Of a stretch of 64,000 nucleotides of DNA, positions 33,515 through 42,894 are shown piece by piece; the stretch's first letter is position 1, and every line of letters begins with the position of its first letter. The notes under the pieces were generated by a model. It did no database searches. It saw nothing but the letters and a program-made list of their open reading frames with translations, and was not told the origin of the DNA. Origin of the DNA: Streptomyces guryensis (GTDB lineage Bacteria > Actinomycetota > Actinomycetes > Streptomycetales > Streptomycetaceae). The position numbers and the translations under genes are program-made. Where the stretch lies: positions 1-64,000 of the forward strand of contig NZ_JAJSBI010000012.1 of the NCBI RefSeq assembly GCF_021261325.1, given 5' to 3'.

Positions 33515-35761
33515 ATGGAACCGACCGAGAGCGCCGCCCCTGATTCACGGCTGCGCCTGCGCCGGGTCACCGGCGTGTGGCGGGCGAGCCGGTGGGCCGG
33601 GCGGCCTTCGGGGCGTCCGGGCGCGGAGGGGCGCGCCACCGGACAGTACACCGTGACGGACGGGCGCGCCCCGCACCTCACGGCCGACCACCCTCCCGGA
33701 CTGCCGGATCCCGAACACGACCGGCACCTGTCCTGGCCCGCGCTGCCCGCGGCGGTCGTCGCGGCGGCGGCCTTCGTCCTCGGCGCCGGCTTCTACCGGG
33801 GTTTCACGGGGACCCACGCGCTCTTCCCGGCCGGCACGGTCGGCTGGTCCTTCGCCGTGCTGACCGGCATCATCGTCGGCCACCTGGTCATGCTCGGCCG
33901 CTCCCGCTGGTGGGGCGGCACCGGCTCCGGCGCCGCCCTCACCCTCGCCGTCCTGATGCTGTACGGCTGGGTGCCCGCCGGAATGGTCAGCCTCACCGTG
34001 GTCGTGCTGGTCGGCATAGCCCGGCGCAACCGCTGGCGCCAGGGCGTGCTGCACGGTTCGGTGGACATCCTCGGCATTGGAGCCGGAGCCCTGGTGCTGG
34101 GCGCCTTCGGCCGCGTGCCGTCCGTGGAGAAACCCTGGAACCCCGACAGCTGGACCCTCTACACCGCGCCCGAGGTGATGCTGGTCGCCGTCGGGTACCT
34201 CCTGGTCACCCGCACCCTCCTTTGGTATCTGCACGCACCGCGCCACGGCGGCCTGCCCACCGTCGCCCGCACCGCACTGGCCAGACAGGGACTCGTCGCG
34301 GTCGCGCTGCTCGGCATCGCCCCGCTGGTCTGCGTGGTCGCCGTAGCCCAGCCGGTGCTGCTGCCGCTGTTCGCCATCCCGCTGATCGCCCTCGACTCCA
34401 CCCTGTGGATAGCCCGCGCCCGGGCCGAGGAGCAGCTGCGCGACCCGCTGACCGGGCTGCCCAACCGGCAGTGGCTGCTGGAGCGCATCTGGACCGCGCT
34501 GGACGACGCCGAACGCATCGGCGCCCGCGCCGCCCTGATGCTGATCGACCTGGACCGTTTCCGCTCGGTCAATGACACGCTGGGGCATCTCGCCGGTGAC
34601 CGGCTGCTGCTGCAGATAGCCGACCGGCTGCGTCTCGCGCTCCCACGGGGAGCGGAGGCCGCGCGGCTCGGCGGCGACGAGTTCGCCGTTTTACTGCCGG
34701 TGGCCGACTCCACGACCTCCGCCACCCGGGTCGCCCGCGGCCTGGTCGCCGAGCTCAGCTCCCCGCTGGACCTCGACGGGCTCACCCTCGTCCTGGAGGC
34801 CAGCGCGGGTGTCGCCGTCTTCCCGGACCACGCGCTGGATGCCGAGGGGCTGCTGCGGCGGGCGGACGTGGCGATGTACCAGGCGAAGCGGGACCGTACG
34901 GGCGTCGAGGTGTACGAGTCCAAGCGGGATTCGAACACACCGGACCGGCTGGGCCTGCTGGGCGATCTGCGCCGGGCGCTGGACGCGCGGGAGGTGCAGC
35001 TGCACTACCAGCCCAAGGTCCGCTTCGACGGACAGGTCGCCGGCCTGGAGGCCCTGGTCCGGTGGGTGCATCCCGAGCGCGGGAAGGTGCCGCCGGACGA
35101 GTTCATAGCGATCGCCGAGTCCTCGGGGCTGATGCCCCATCTCACGGAGTACGTACTGGACACGGCGCTGGCGCAGGTGGCCCGGTGGCGGGCCCAAGGA
35201 CTCTATGTGCCGGTCGCGGTCAACGTCTCCCCGCGTGACGTCCACACCCCCGGTTTCGCGGGCTCCGTCGCCGCCCGGCTGGCCCGGCACGGGGTCCCGG
35301 CGGGAGCGCTCCAGCTGGAGATAACGGAACACGTCCTCCTGGAGGACCCGCAGCGTGCCGCCGACACGCTGGCCGGCCTGACCGGTCACGGCGTGAAGAT
35401 GTCGCTGGACGACTTCGGCACCGGTTACTCGTCCCTGGTGCATCTGCGGCGGCTTCCGGTGAGCGAGCTGAAGATCGACCGCTCGTTCGTGGCCCGCCTC
35501 GCCGTCGACACGGAGGACGCGGAGATCGTCCGCTGCACGGTCGACCTCGCCCATTCCCTCGGACTGCTGGTCGTCGCGGAAGGCGTCGAGGACGACGAGA
35601 CCTGGGAACGGCTGCGGGATCTCGGCTGCGACGCCGTACAGGGCTGGCTGGTCGCAGCCGCGATGCCGGCGGAGGAGACGACGGCGTGGCTGCGGGCGCG
35701 CGGCTCGCGGGGCTGGCAGCGGCCTCGCGCGGCACTGCCGGCCGTGGCGACCGACGAGTAG
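33515..35761 (+). CDS. rmdB: Membrane GGDEF-EAL c-di-GMP protein (RmdB-like)
   Basis: 748 residues. An N-terminal soluble stretch of about 70 residues is followed by about seven membrane segments (residues 70-300), a GGDEF domain (GGDEF at 386-390; LMLIDLDRFRSVNDTLGHLAGD before it) and an EAL domain (E512-A-L; ITEHVLLED; SLDDFGTGYSSL; LKIDRSFV; VVAEGVE). Both motifs are intact, so diguanylate cyclase and phosphodiesterase activity are possible; S. coelicolor RmdB at the same locus (SCO5495, from memory) is reported as a phosphodiesterase affecting development. ATG 33515 has GAGGGA seven bases upstream; the ORF extends to 33479. Leu393, right after GGDEF, is encoded by TTA, which makes translation depend on the bldA tRNA. 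Confidence 0.92.
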   Translation: MEPTESAAPDSRLRLRRVTGVWRASRWAGRPSGRPGAEGRATGQYTVTDGRAPHLTADHPPGLPDPEHDRHLSWPALPAAVVAAAAFVLGAGFYRGFTGTHALFPAGTVGWSFAVLTGIIVGHLVMLGRSRWWGGTGSGAALTLAVLMLYGWVPAGMVSLTVVVLVGIARRNRWRQGVLHGSVDILGIGAGALVLGAFGRVPSVEKPWNPDSWTLYTAPEVMLVAVGYLLVTRTLLWYLHAPRHGGLPTVARTALARQGLVAVALLGIAPLVCVVAVAQPVLLPLFAIPLIALDSTLWIARARAEEQLRDPLTGLPNRQWLLERIWTALDDAERIGARAALMLIDLDRFRSVNDTLGHLAGDRLLLQIADRLRLALPRGAEAARLGGDEFAVLLPVADSTTSATRVARGLVAELSSPLDLDGLTLVLEASAGVAVFPDHALDAEGLLRRADVAMYQAKRDRTGVEVYESKRDSNTPDRLGLLGDLRRALDAREVQLHYQPKVRFDGQVAGLEALVRWVHPERGKVPPDEFIAIAESSGLMPHLTEYVLDTALAQVARWRAQGLYVPVAVNVSPRDVHTPGFAGSVAARLARHGVPAGALQLEITEHVLLEDPQRAADTLAGLTGHGVKMSLDDFGTGYSSLVHLRRLPVSELKIDRSFVARLAVDTEDAEIVRCTVDLAHSLGLLVVAEGVEDDETWERLRDLGCDAVQGWLVAAAMPAEETTAWLRARGSRGWQRPRAALPAVATDE

Positions 35762-36086
35762 CCCGCCCGCGCGAGACGGCGAAGACGCGACGGCGCCCGC
35801 GAGGTTGCCCGCCGTCGGCGACGGCGGGGGGAGGAAGGGGCGGTCGCACGGCTGGTGCGGCCGACGCCCTGACGCGGCACTGCGCCACGCCCGACCAGCA
35901 GTCGGGCCGTGTGGTGTGCTCAGCCGGGCGGCCTTGGTTGCGTGGGTGGGCGGCCCGTCGGAGGCCTGCGCGGGCCGCGCCGTGTTCGATCGGCGCCGGG
36001 CCGTTTGGTGTGCCCACCCGAGCTGTGTCCGTGTGCTGGCCGGCGCGGTCGGTTGCGGGGCCGAGTCCCAGTGCGTTCGCCTCGGC
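35762..36086. other. 325-base spacer without a gene
   Basis: Between the rmdB stop and the TetR stop, which converge. GC-rich with no ORF that carries a start and ribosome site. I see two imperfect GTGTGGTGTGC/GTTTGGTGTGC direct repeats (near 35909 and 36002) but no clear terminator or gene. Confidence 0.55.
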
Positions 36087-36665
36087 TCACCCCGCCGTGA
36101 AATGACCGATCAGCAGCGCCAGTCGGTCCTCATGGGCGTTCTCCGGTAGCCGGCCGCTGCGCATCAGTGTCACCAGGCCGTGCAGGCCTGCCCAGTACGT
36201 CTCCGTCAGGAGGCCCGGGTCGTCGCCCTCGTTCGCGATCGGTTCCACGGCCTGCAGCAGTTCGCCGAACGCCGCCTTGAGGGGCTCCGGAGCCTCGGGT
36301 GTGGCGAACGGGAGGTCCACGGCGTGGGTGAACATCGCGTCGTACAGGGCCGGTCGCCGCCGTCCGAAGGCGGTGTACGCGGTTCCCACCGCCGCGAGGG
36401 CCTCCCGCACGCCCTTGGCCGCCGTACGCGCCGTACGCAACTCCTCGGCCAGATCCGCGCATCCCTGGACCGCGACCGCCGCCATGATCGCGTCCTTGCC
36501 CTTGAAGTGGCTGTAGAGGACGGGCTGGCTGTACTCGATCTCGGCGGCCAGGCGCCGTGTCGTGACCGCGTCCCAGCCCTCCGCCTCGGCCAGTTCACGG
36601 GCGGCTGTGACGATCAGCCGTTCCCGTTCCGCTCGTTCGCGCTCCCGGCGCGTCTGGATCGACAT
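36087..36665 (-). CDS. TetR-family regulator
   Basis: 192 residues from ATG 36665. HTH: RERLIVTAARELAEAEGWDAVTTRRLAAEIEYSQPVLYSHFKGKDAI, a textbook TetR N-terminus. The ligand domain with RRPALYDAMFTHAVDLPFATPEAPEPLKAAF fits the TetR_C WHG-type group. The frame extends to 36692, over the operator. Leaderless: TAGAAT (36673-36678) is seven bases before the ATG and overlaps a CTAGC palindrome, so it is probably autoregulated. Divergent from the DUF4267 gene, the likely target. Confidence 0.93.
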   Translation of the reverse strand: MSIQTRRERERAERERLIVTAARELAEAEGWDAVTTRRLAAEIEYSQPVLYSHFKGKDAIMAAVAVQGCADLAEELRTARTAAKGVREALAAVGTAYTAFGRRRPALYDAMFTHAVDLPFATPEAPEPLKAAFGELLQAVEPIANEGDDPGLLTETYWAGLHGLVTLMRSGRLPENAHEDRLALLIGHFTAG

Positions 36666-36675
36666 GCCAGAAATT

Positions 36676-36738
36676 CTAGCAGCGCTAGCCAATCTTTCGA
36701 CGCTCTGCTAGCTTCGCTCTTGTGCCTAGCGTTGCTAG
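36676..36738. promoter_or_regulatory. Two CTAGC-N3-GCTAG operators between TetR and DUF4267 genes
   Basis: CTAGC-AGC-GCTAG (36676-36688) overlaps the TetR gene -10; CTAGC-GTT-GCTAG (36726-36738) sits about 25 bases before the DUF4267 start. They are 50 bases apart centre to centre, nearly five helical turns. A lone GCTAGC lies between them (36707-36712). Strong candidate binding sites for the TetR protein. Confidence 0.7.
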
Positions 36739-36762
36739 GAAATGCCGAAGAGGAGAGAAGAC

Positions 36763-37134
36763 GTGACCGTCACCGCGTACACCCTGGCTGTCCTGCTCGA
36801 CCTGTTCTGCCTGTTCCTCGGCTACCGGTTCCTGTTCCAGCCCGGTCCTGCCGCCGCCGGATACGGCGTCCCCGCCCGGCCGGACGGCGACGCCGGGGCC
36901 TACCTCTCGAACAAAGGGCTGAATGACGGCACCTTCGGCCTGCTGGGCCTGGCCCTTCTGGCCTTCGCCGGCGCGCGCGCCGAGGCGTGGTTCATGCTCG
37001 TCGTGGCACTCGTACCGCTCGGAGACACATTGATAGTGCTGCGTCACGGCGGCACCAAGGCCGTGGCTTTCGGGATCCACTTCGCCACCGCAGTCGTCAT
37101 CCTGATCAGCGCCGGACTTCTCTTCGCGGTCTGA
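36763..37134 (+). CDS. DUF4267-type small membrane protein
   Basis: 123 residues from GTG 36763, which has GGAG seven bases upstream; ATG 36742 is less well placed. Four membrane helices: TLAVLLDLFCLFLGYRFLF, the region from YLSNKGLNDGTFGLLGLALLAFAGA, AEAWFMLVVALVPLGDTLIVL, and AVAFGIHFATAVVILISAGLLF. The GLNDGTFGL and GDTLIV pattern is that of DUF4267. Presumably repressed by the divergent TetR regulator through the CTAGC sites. Followed by a 15-bp tandem repeat array and a cupin gene. Confidence 0.82.
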   Translation: MTVTAYTLAVLLDLFCLFLGYRFLFQPGPAAAGYGVPARPDGDAGAYLSNKGLNDGTFGLLGLALLAFAGARAEAWFMLVVALVPLGDTLIVLRHGGTKAVAFGIHFATAVVILISAGLLFAV

Positions 37135-37230
37135 CGGCACTACATCTGACGGCACCACATCTGGCCGCACCACATCTGGCCGCACCACATCTGGCCGCAC
37201 CAAAACGGCACCACATCCGACGGCACCACA
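37134..37230 (+). repeat. Seven-unit tandem repeat, 15-bp period
   Basis: Units of the form ACGGCACCACATCTG/GCCGCACCACATCTG repeat from the stop codon of the DUF4267 gene to the ribosome site of the cupin gene: four complete, one of 11 bases, one complete (ATCCG), one partial ending at 37230. The whole spacer between the two genes is made of it. No dyad symmetry. Likely replication slippage; copy number may vary between strains. Confidence 0.85.
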
Positions 37231-37243
37231 ATGGGAGGAAGCG

Positions 37244-37738
37244 ATGTCACTGTTCGTGCCGAAGTCCGACGACTCCGTGATCGTCCGCGAAGCCGAGGCC
37301 GAGGTGGTCGGGGGCACCCCCGTCGGTATCCGTCTGCTGGCCGACAGCAGTGCGACGGGAGGGGCGCTGTCCACCGTGCGCGTCACCCTGGCGGAGGGCG
37401 CCGACGGCGCGCGGCCCCACCTCCACCGCAACTCGGCCGAGATGTTCTACCTGCTCGACGGGTCCGCCGAGATCCTGTCCGGCGACGACATCGTCACCGC
37501 CGAACGCGGCGATCTCGTCATCGTCCCGCCCGACAAGCCGCACGCCTTCGCCGCAGTCCCGGGGGCCACGGCGGACATCCTCATCGTGATCACCCCGGGC
37601 GTCGAGCGCTTCGAGTACTTCCGCCACCTCCAGCGCATCCGCCTCGGCGCGGCCACCCCGGAGAGCATCCTCGAAGTGCAGGAGCGGTACGACAACCGAT
37701 TCCTCAAGAGCGAGACCTGGGAGAGCCGCCGCGGCTGA
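37244..37738 (+). CDS. Cupin-domain protein
   Basis: 164 residues. Single cupin: first motif GARPHLHRNSAEMFYLLDGSAEIL (His-x-His with Glu), second motif GDLVIVPPDKPHAFAAVPGATADILIV (final His). The metal-binding residues are complete, so a metal-dependent oxygenase/isomerase or a binding protein is possible; the substrate is unknown. Start ATG 37244 with GGGAGGAAGCG directly upstream. Probably cotranscribed with the DUF4267 gene through the 15-bp repeat array. Confidence 0.9.
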   Translation: MSLFVPKSDDSVIVREAEAEVVGGTPVGIRLLADSSATGGALSTVRVTLAEGADGARPHLHRNSAEMFYLLDGSAEILSGDDIVTAERGDLVIVPPDKPHAFAAVPGATADILIVITPGVERFEYFRHLQRIRLGAATPESILEVQERYDNRFLKSETWESRRG

Positions 37739-37835
37739 GTCGGAGCAGGGCTCCGGCAAACCGTTTCACGGGCACGGGGCCCCGCCCCATAGGATTGGCC
37801 CCAAACCACACACACTCACCCCAGAGGAACGCTGC

Positions 37836-38132
37836 ATGCCTGGCATCACGCGCGAGGAGGTCGCCCACCTCGCCCGGCTGGCGCGTCTGGAGCTGAAGCC
37901 CGAAGAGCTCGAGCACTTCGCGGGACAGCTGGACGACATCATCGGCGCGGTGGCCCGCGTCAGCGAGGTCGCCGACCAAGACGTACCGCCGACCTCGCAC
38001 CCGCTCCCGCTGACGAACGTCATGCGGGCGGACGAGGTCCGTCCGTCGCTCACCCCCGAGCAGGCGCTCTCCGGCGCCCCGGCCCAGGAGCAGCAGCGTT
38101 TCAAGGTGCCGCAGATCCTGGGGGAGGACTAA
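37836..38132 (+). CDS. gatC: Asp/Glu-tRNA(Asn/Gln) amidotransferase subunit C
   Basis: 98 residues. The small subunit that stabilises GatA with GatB: MPGITREEVAHLARLARLELKPEELEHFAGQLDDIIG and the C-terminal MRADEVRPSLTPEQAL are typical. AGGAAC precedes the ATG at 37836. A TAGGAT (37790-37795) may be the -10 of the operon promoter. Five bases separate its stop from the gatA start. First gene of gatC-gatA-small membrane protein-gatB. Confidence 0.96.
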   Translation: MPGITREEVAHLARLARLELKPEELEHFAGQLDDIIGAVARVSEVADQDVPPTSHPLPLTNVMRADEVRPSLTPEQALSGAPAQEQQRFKVPQILGED

Positions 38133-38137
38133 CCGCC

Positions 38138-39636
<1,499 letters not shown>

Positions 39637-39640
<4 letters not shown>

Positions 39641-39876
39641 GCAAGCTGTCCAAGGCGAAGGACTTCAAGAAGTCCAAGTCCGGTACGTACCTGTCCATCG
39701 CCACCACGGCGTTCGGCGCCATCGGTGTCGCCAAGCGGCTCAAGAAGGCCCGTGCCGAGAACGACACGCTGGTCCTGATCGACGCCACCGTGTCCGCCGT
39801 CGCCGTCGTCACCGGCCTCGCCATCCTGTACCGCGAGCTGAAGCGGCTGGGCGACGACGACGTCCTGCTGGGCTGA
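39637..39876 (+). CDS. Small membrane protein between gatA and gatB
   Basis: 79 residues. VSKLSKAKDFKKSKSGTYLS is a basic N-terminus, then an Ala/Gly-rich possible helix (IATTAFGAIGVAKRLKKARA) and a clear membrane helix, TLVLIDATVSAVAVVTGLAILYRELKRL. GTG start overlaps the gatA stop (GTGA) with GGAGGAGG upstream, and its stop is 15 bases before gatB, so it is firmly inside the operon. No known domain. Its position suggests an accessory role or simple hitch-hiking; I recall a small gene at this position in S. coelicolor. Confidence 0.85.
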
Positions 39877-39891
39877 GAGGGAAGTTTCACC

Positions 39892-41406
39892 GTGACCACC
39901 ACGACCGACCTGGAGTCGTACGAGGACGCGCTGGCGTCGTACGACCCCGTCATGGGCCTAGAGGTCCATGTCGAACTCGGCACCAAGACCAAGATGTTCT
40001 GCGGCTGTTCGACCGAACTCGGTCAGGACGCCAACACGCAGACCTGCCCCACCTGCCTCGGCCTGCCCGGCGCGCTCCCGGTCGTCAACGCGATCGGCAT
40101 CGAGTCGGCGATCAAGATCGGTCTCGCGCTGAACTGCGAGATCGCCGAGTGGTGCCGCTTCGCCCGGAAGAACTACTTCTATCCGGACATGCCGAAGAAC
40201 TTCCAGACCTCCCAGTACGACGAGCCGATCGCCTTCAACGGCTACCTCGACGTACAGCTGGAGGACGGCGAGACCTTCCGTGTGGAGATCGAGCGCGCCC
40301 ACATGGAGGAGGACACCGGCAAGTCGACCCACGTGGGCGGCGCGACAGGCCGTATCCACGGCGCCTCGCACTCGCTGCTCGACTACAACCGCGCCGGCAT
40401 CCCGCTCATCGAGATCGTCACCAAGCCGATCGAGGGCGCGGGGGCGCGCGCTCCCGAGGTCGCGCGGGCGTACGTCCGTGAGCTGCGCGAGGTCATCAGG
40501 GCGCTCGGCGTCTCCGAGGCCCGTATGGAGATGGGCCAGATGCGCTGCGACGTGAACCTGTCGCTGCGCCCGAACGGCACCGAGAAGTTCGGCACCCGCT
40601 CCGAGACGAAGAACGTCAACTCGCTGCGGTCCGTGGAGCGCGCGGCCCGTTTCGAGATCCAGCGGCACGCGGCCGTGTTGAACAGCGGCGGCACGATCAT
40701 CCAGGAGACCCGCCACTTCCACGAGGACACCGGGTCGACGACCTCGGGCCGAGTGAAGGAAGAGGCCGAGGACTACCGGTACTTCCCCGAGCCGGACCTG
40801 GTGCCGGTGGCCCCCTCGCGCGAGTGGGTCGAGGAGATCCGGGCGGCGCTCCCCGAGATGCCGCTGGCCCGCCGTACCCGGCTGCTCGCCGACTGGGGCA
40901 TCTCCGCCACCGACATGCAGGCGATCCTCAACGCCGGTGCGCTGGACCCGATCGTCGCCACGATCGACGCCGGCGCCGACGCGGCCTCCGCCCGCAAGTG
41001 GTGGATGGGTGAACTGGCGCGCAGCGCCAACGAGTCGGGCACCTCGCTCGACGAGCTGGCGATCACGCCGGAGCAGGTCGCCCGGGTCACCGCGCTGGTC
41101 AACTCCGGTGACCTGAACGACAAGCTGGCCCGCCAGGTCATCGAAGGCGTTCTCGCGGGCGAAGGCACCCCGGACGAGGTCGTCGACAAGCGCGGTCTGA
41201 AGGTCGTCTCCGACGACTCGGCGCTGGGTACGGCGGTCGACGAGGCCATCGCCGGCAACCCGGGCATCGCCGACAAGATCCGCGGCGGCAAGGTGGCCGC
41301 GGCCGGCGCCCTGGTCGGTGCGGTCATGAAGGCGACCCGCGGTCAGGCAGACGCGGCCCGCGTCAAGGAGCTGATCCTCCAGAAGCTGGGCGTCAGCGAG
41401 GGCTGA
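39892..41406 (+). CDS. gatB: Asp/Glu-tRNA(Asn/Gln) amidotransferase subunit B
   Basis: 504 residues. Kinase/amidase partner that binds the mischarged tRNA. Hallmarks: YDPVMGLEVHVELGTKTKMFC, the zinc-binding CGC...CPTCLGLPGALP, KNYFYPDMPKNFQTSQYDEPI, IERAHMEEDTGKSTHVG, and SLLDYNRAGIPLIEIVT. The C-terminal YqeY-like tail runs from residue about 350. GTG start with GAGAGGGAAG upstream. Terminated by a long perfect hairpin at 41413-41454. Confidence 0.97.
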   Translation: MTTTTDLESYEDALASYDPVMGLEVHVELGTKTKMFCGCSTELGQDANTQTCPTCLGLPGALPVVNAIGIESAIKIGLALNCEIAEWCRFARKNYFYPDMPKNFQTSQYDEPIAFNGYLDVQLEDGETFRVEIERAHMEEDTGKSTHVGGATGRIHGASHSLLDYNRAGIPLIEIVTKPIEGAGARAPEVARAYVRELREVIRALGVSEARMEMGQMRCDVNLSLRPNGTEKFGTRSETKNVNSLRSVERAARFEIQRHAAVLNSGGTIIQETRHFHEDTGSTTSGRVKEEAEDYRYFPEPDLVPVAPSREWVEEIRAALPEMPLARRTRLLADWGISATDMQAILNAGALDPIVATIDAGADAASARKWWMGELARSANESGTSLDELAITPEQVARVTALVNSGDLNDKLARQVIEGVLAGEGTPDEVVDKRGLKVVSDDSALGTAVDEAIAGNPGIADKIRGGKVAAAGALVGAVMKATRGQADAARVKELILQKLGVSEG

Positions 41407-41412
41407 GCACGC

Positions 41413-41454
41413 GACTCGGGGGCTGCGCCGGCGTACCGGCGCAGCCCCCGAGTC
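41413..41454. terminator. Strong bidirectional terminator of the gat operon
   Basis: A perfect 19-bp stem: GACTCGGGGGCTGCGCCGG and its complement around the loop CGTA. It is shared with the convergent methyltransferase gene, whose stop is at 41463. Confidence 0.9.
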
Positions 41455-41462
41455 ATGTCAAC

Positions 41463-42266
41463 TCACAGTCGGCGTCCCACGATCCGCGCGAAACCGAGCA
41501 GATGCCCGACGTCGGCGTGCATGAGGTCCACCGACCAGCGCGCCATGTCCGCCATGAACTCGCTGGAGCTCTCCTCGGCGCACACCTCGCTCCACAGCAG
41601 CCAGTCGCGCCAGCCGTCCTCGAGCCAGTCGGCCGTCTCGACCTCCACGGCCTTGCTGCGGGTCCACAGGCGGCGCCACCACGCGGGGGTGTGGAACGCC
41701 CAGAAACCGGGGTCCTTCTCCCAGTACTCCTTCAGGTGCTCCGGCGGCTCGTCGCCCTCCGGTTCCTGCCGAAGTGCCGGTACGACGATCCCGATCCGTC
41801 CGCCCGGCTTCAACAGCCGGGTCAGCGTGGGCAGATAGAGATCATTGGTGCCGAAGTACTGGTACGCGTCGACGGAGACGATCGCGTCGAAGGTGCCCTC
41901 GCCGAAGGGCAGGTCGTGCGCCTCGGTGTACACGGGCAGCACCTTGTCGCCCACGCCCGCCTCGGCGATGCGTACGGCGTTGTCGTCGGGCTTCACCCAC
42001 AGGTCGGCCGCGGTGACCTGGACGTCGTACTCCTTGGCGAGGAAGACGGAGGTCATGGCGCGGCCGCAGCCCAGGTCGAGGACGCGGGCGCCGGGGCGCA
42101 GTTCCTCCAGGCCGAGTGCGGGGGCCAGCCACTCCAGCAGCCACAGGGCGTGCGGGCCCATCTGGTTCTCGACGCACCAGCGGGCGTCGTAGCGGCTGCT
42201 GCGGGGGTAGCGGGGGTGGGTGACGCGGTCAGTCAGGTCGTCGTTCGTGGTCCTGGTGCCGGACAT
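41463..42266 (-). CDS. SAM-dependent methyltransferase, class I
   Basis: 267 residues. SAM-binding motif I is RVLDLGCGRAMTSVFLAKEY, followed by VTAADLWV (acidic end of strand 2), FDAIVSVDAYQYFG (motif post I), and LLKPGGRIGIVVPA (motif III). No partner domain indicates the methyl acceptor. The ATG at 42264-42266 is close to the start of the conserved region. Convergent with gatB; divergent from a small hypothetical membrane gene at 42306, 39 bases away. Confidence 0.93.
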   Translation of the reverse strand: MSGTRTTNDDLTDRVTHPRYPRSSRYDARWCVENQMGPHALWLLEWLAPALGLEELRPGARVLDLGCGRAMTSVFLAKEYDVQVTAADLWVKPDDNAVRIAEAGVGDKVLPVYTEAHDLPFGEGTFDAIVSVDAYQYFGTNDLYLPTLTRLLKPGGRIGIVVPALRQEPEGDEPPEHLKEYWEKDPGFWAFHTPAWWRRLWTRSKAVEVETADWLEDGWRDWLLWSEVCAEESSSEFMADMARWSVDLMHADVGHLLGFARIVGRRL

Positions 42267-42305
42267 CGGTGAACGGGCTCCTTGAGTCCTTCGTAGGGGA
42301 AAGAG

Positions 42306-42704
42306 ATGCGTAGGAGCTCGGTCGGACCTTCAAACAATGCACCCGCTTCGGTCGTCGGCGAGGAGCCGGGAACGGTCGACGGACGGACGCTAGCAACTGC
42401 CCCGGATGCACCGCACCCGGTTTCTCGGGGGGAGGTGCATGACGTCGCGGATCCGGGCGGGGACGCGCGGCGGGCCCGTTGGACGGCGGCCGGGACCGGG
42501 GCGCTGCTGACCCTCGCGGGGCTGGCCGCGTCGGTGCTCCGGGGCACCGGCTCCGCTCCGGCGCCGGTGCCGACCGCCTGTGCCTCCGGTGCCTTCGTGT
42601 GCGCGGCGGCCGCGGCGCTGGGCTTTCGGGGGCACACCCGACGGGCGCTGTGGCTGCTGATCATCGGGGCGATGGTGATGGCGCTGGGGGACCAGTTCGA
42701 CTGA
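42306..42704 (+). CDS. Hypothetical two-helix membrane protein
   Basis: 132 residues. Residues 1-55 are Pro/Gly/Asp-rich and probably unstructured. Two membrane segments follow (GTGALLTLAGLAASVLRG and ALWLLIIGAMVMALGDQF), with ACASGAFVCAAAAALGF between. Leaderless possibility: TAGGGG six bases before the ATG. Later GTG starts are possible and would remove the disordered part. No family recognised. Confidence 0.55.
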   Translation: MRRSSVGPSNNAPASVVGEEPGTVDGRTLATAPDAPHPVSRGEVHDVADPGGDARRARWTAAGTGALLTLAGLAASVLRGTGSAPAPVPTACASGAFVCAAAAALGFRGHTRRALWLLIIGAMVMALGDQFD

Positions 42705-42833
42705 GGTGACAGAGTTCCCGTTACTGTCCTGTGATCTGCCTCCCACTCGTGTGAATAAGTCCACGAACGGCATAAACGATCACTTCTCCCTGCAAGAGTG
42801 GTCTTCGCATTGCTCATGCGTTCTTTGCGGGCT

Positions 42834-42848
42834 GTTCATCTTGTGAAC
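42834..42848. promoter_or_regulatory. Inverted repeat upstream of MMPL gene
   Basis: GTTCA-TCTTG-TGAAC lies 46 bases before the MMPL start in an AT-richer promoter region. Possible operator for an efflux regulator; no matching regulator gene is adjacent. Confidence 0.4.
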
Positions 42849-42894
42849 GACTGTTCCCGGTCAAAGATCCACAAATCCACCTGGGAGCACGTTC

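Noticed and set aside
37134..37230. CRISPR-like array
   Set aside because: Period of 15 bases with no unique spacers and no cas genes; it is a simple tandem repeat.
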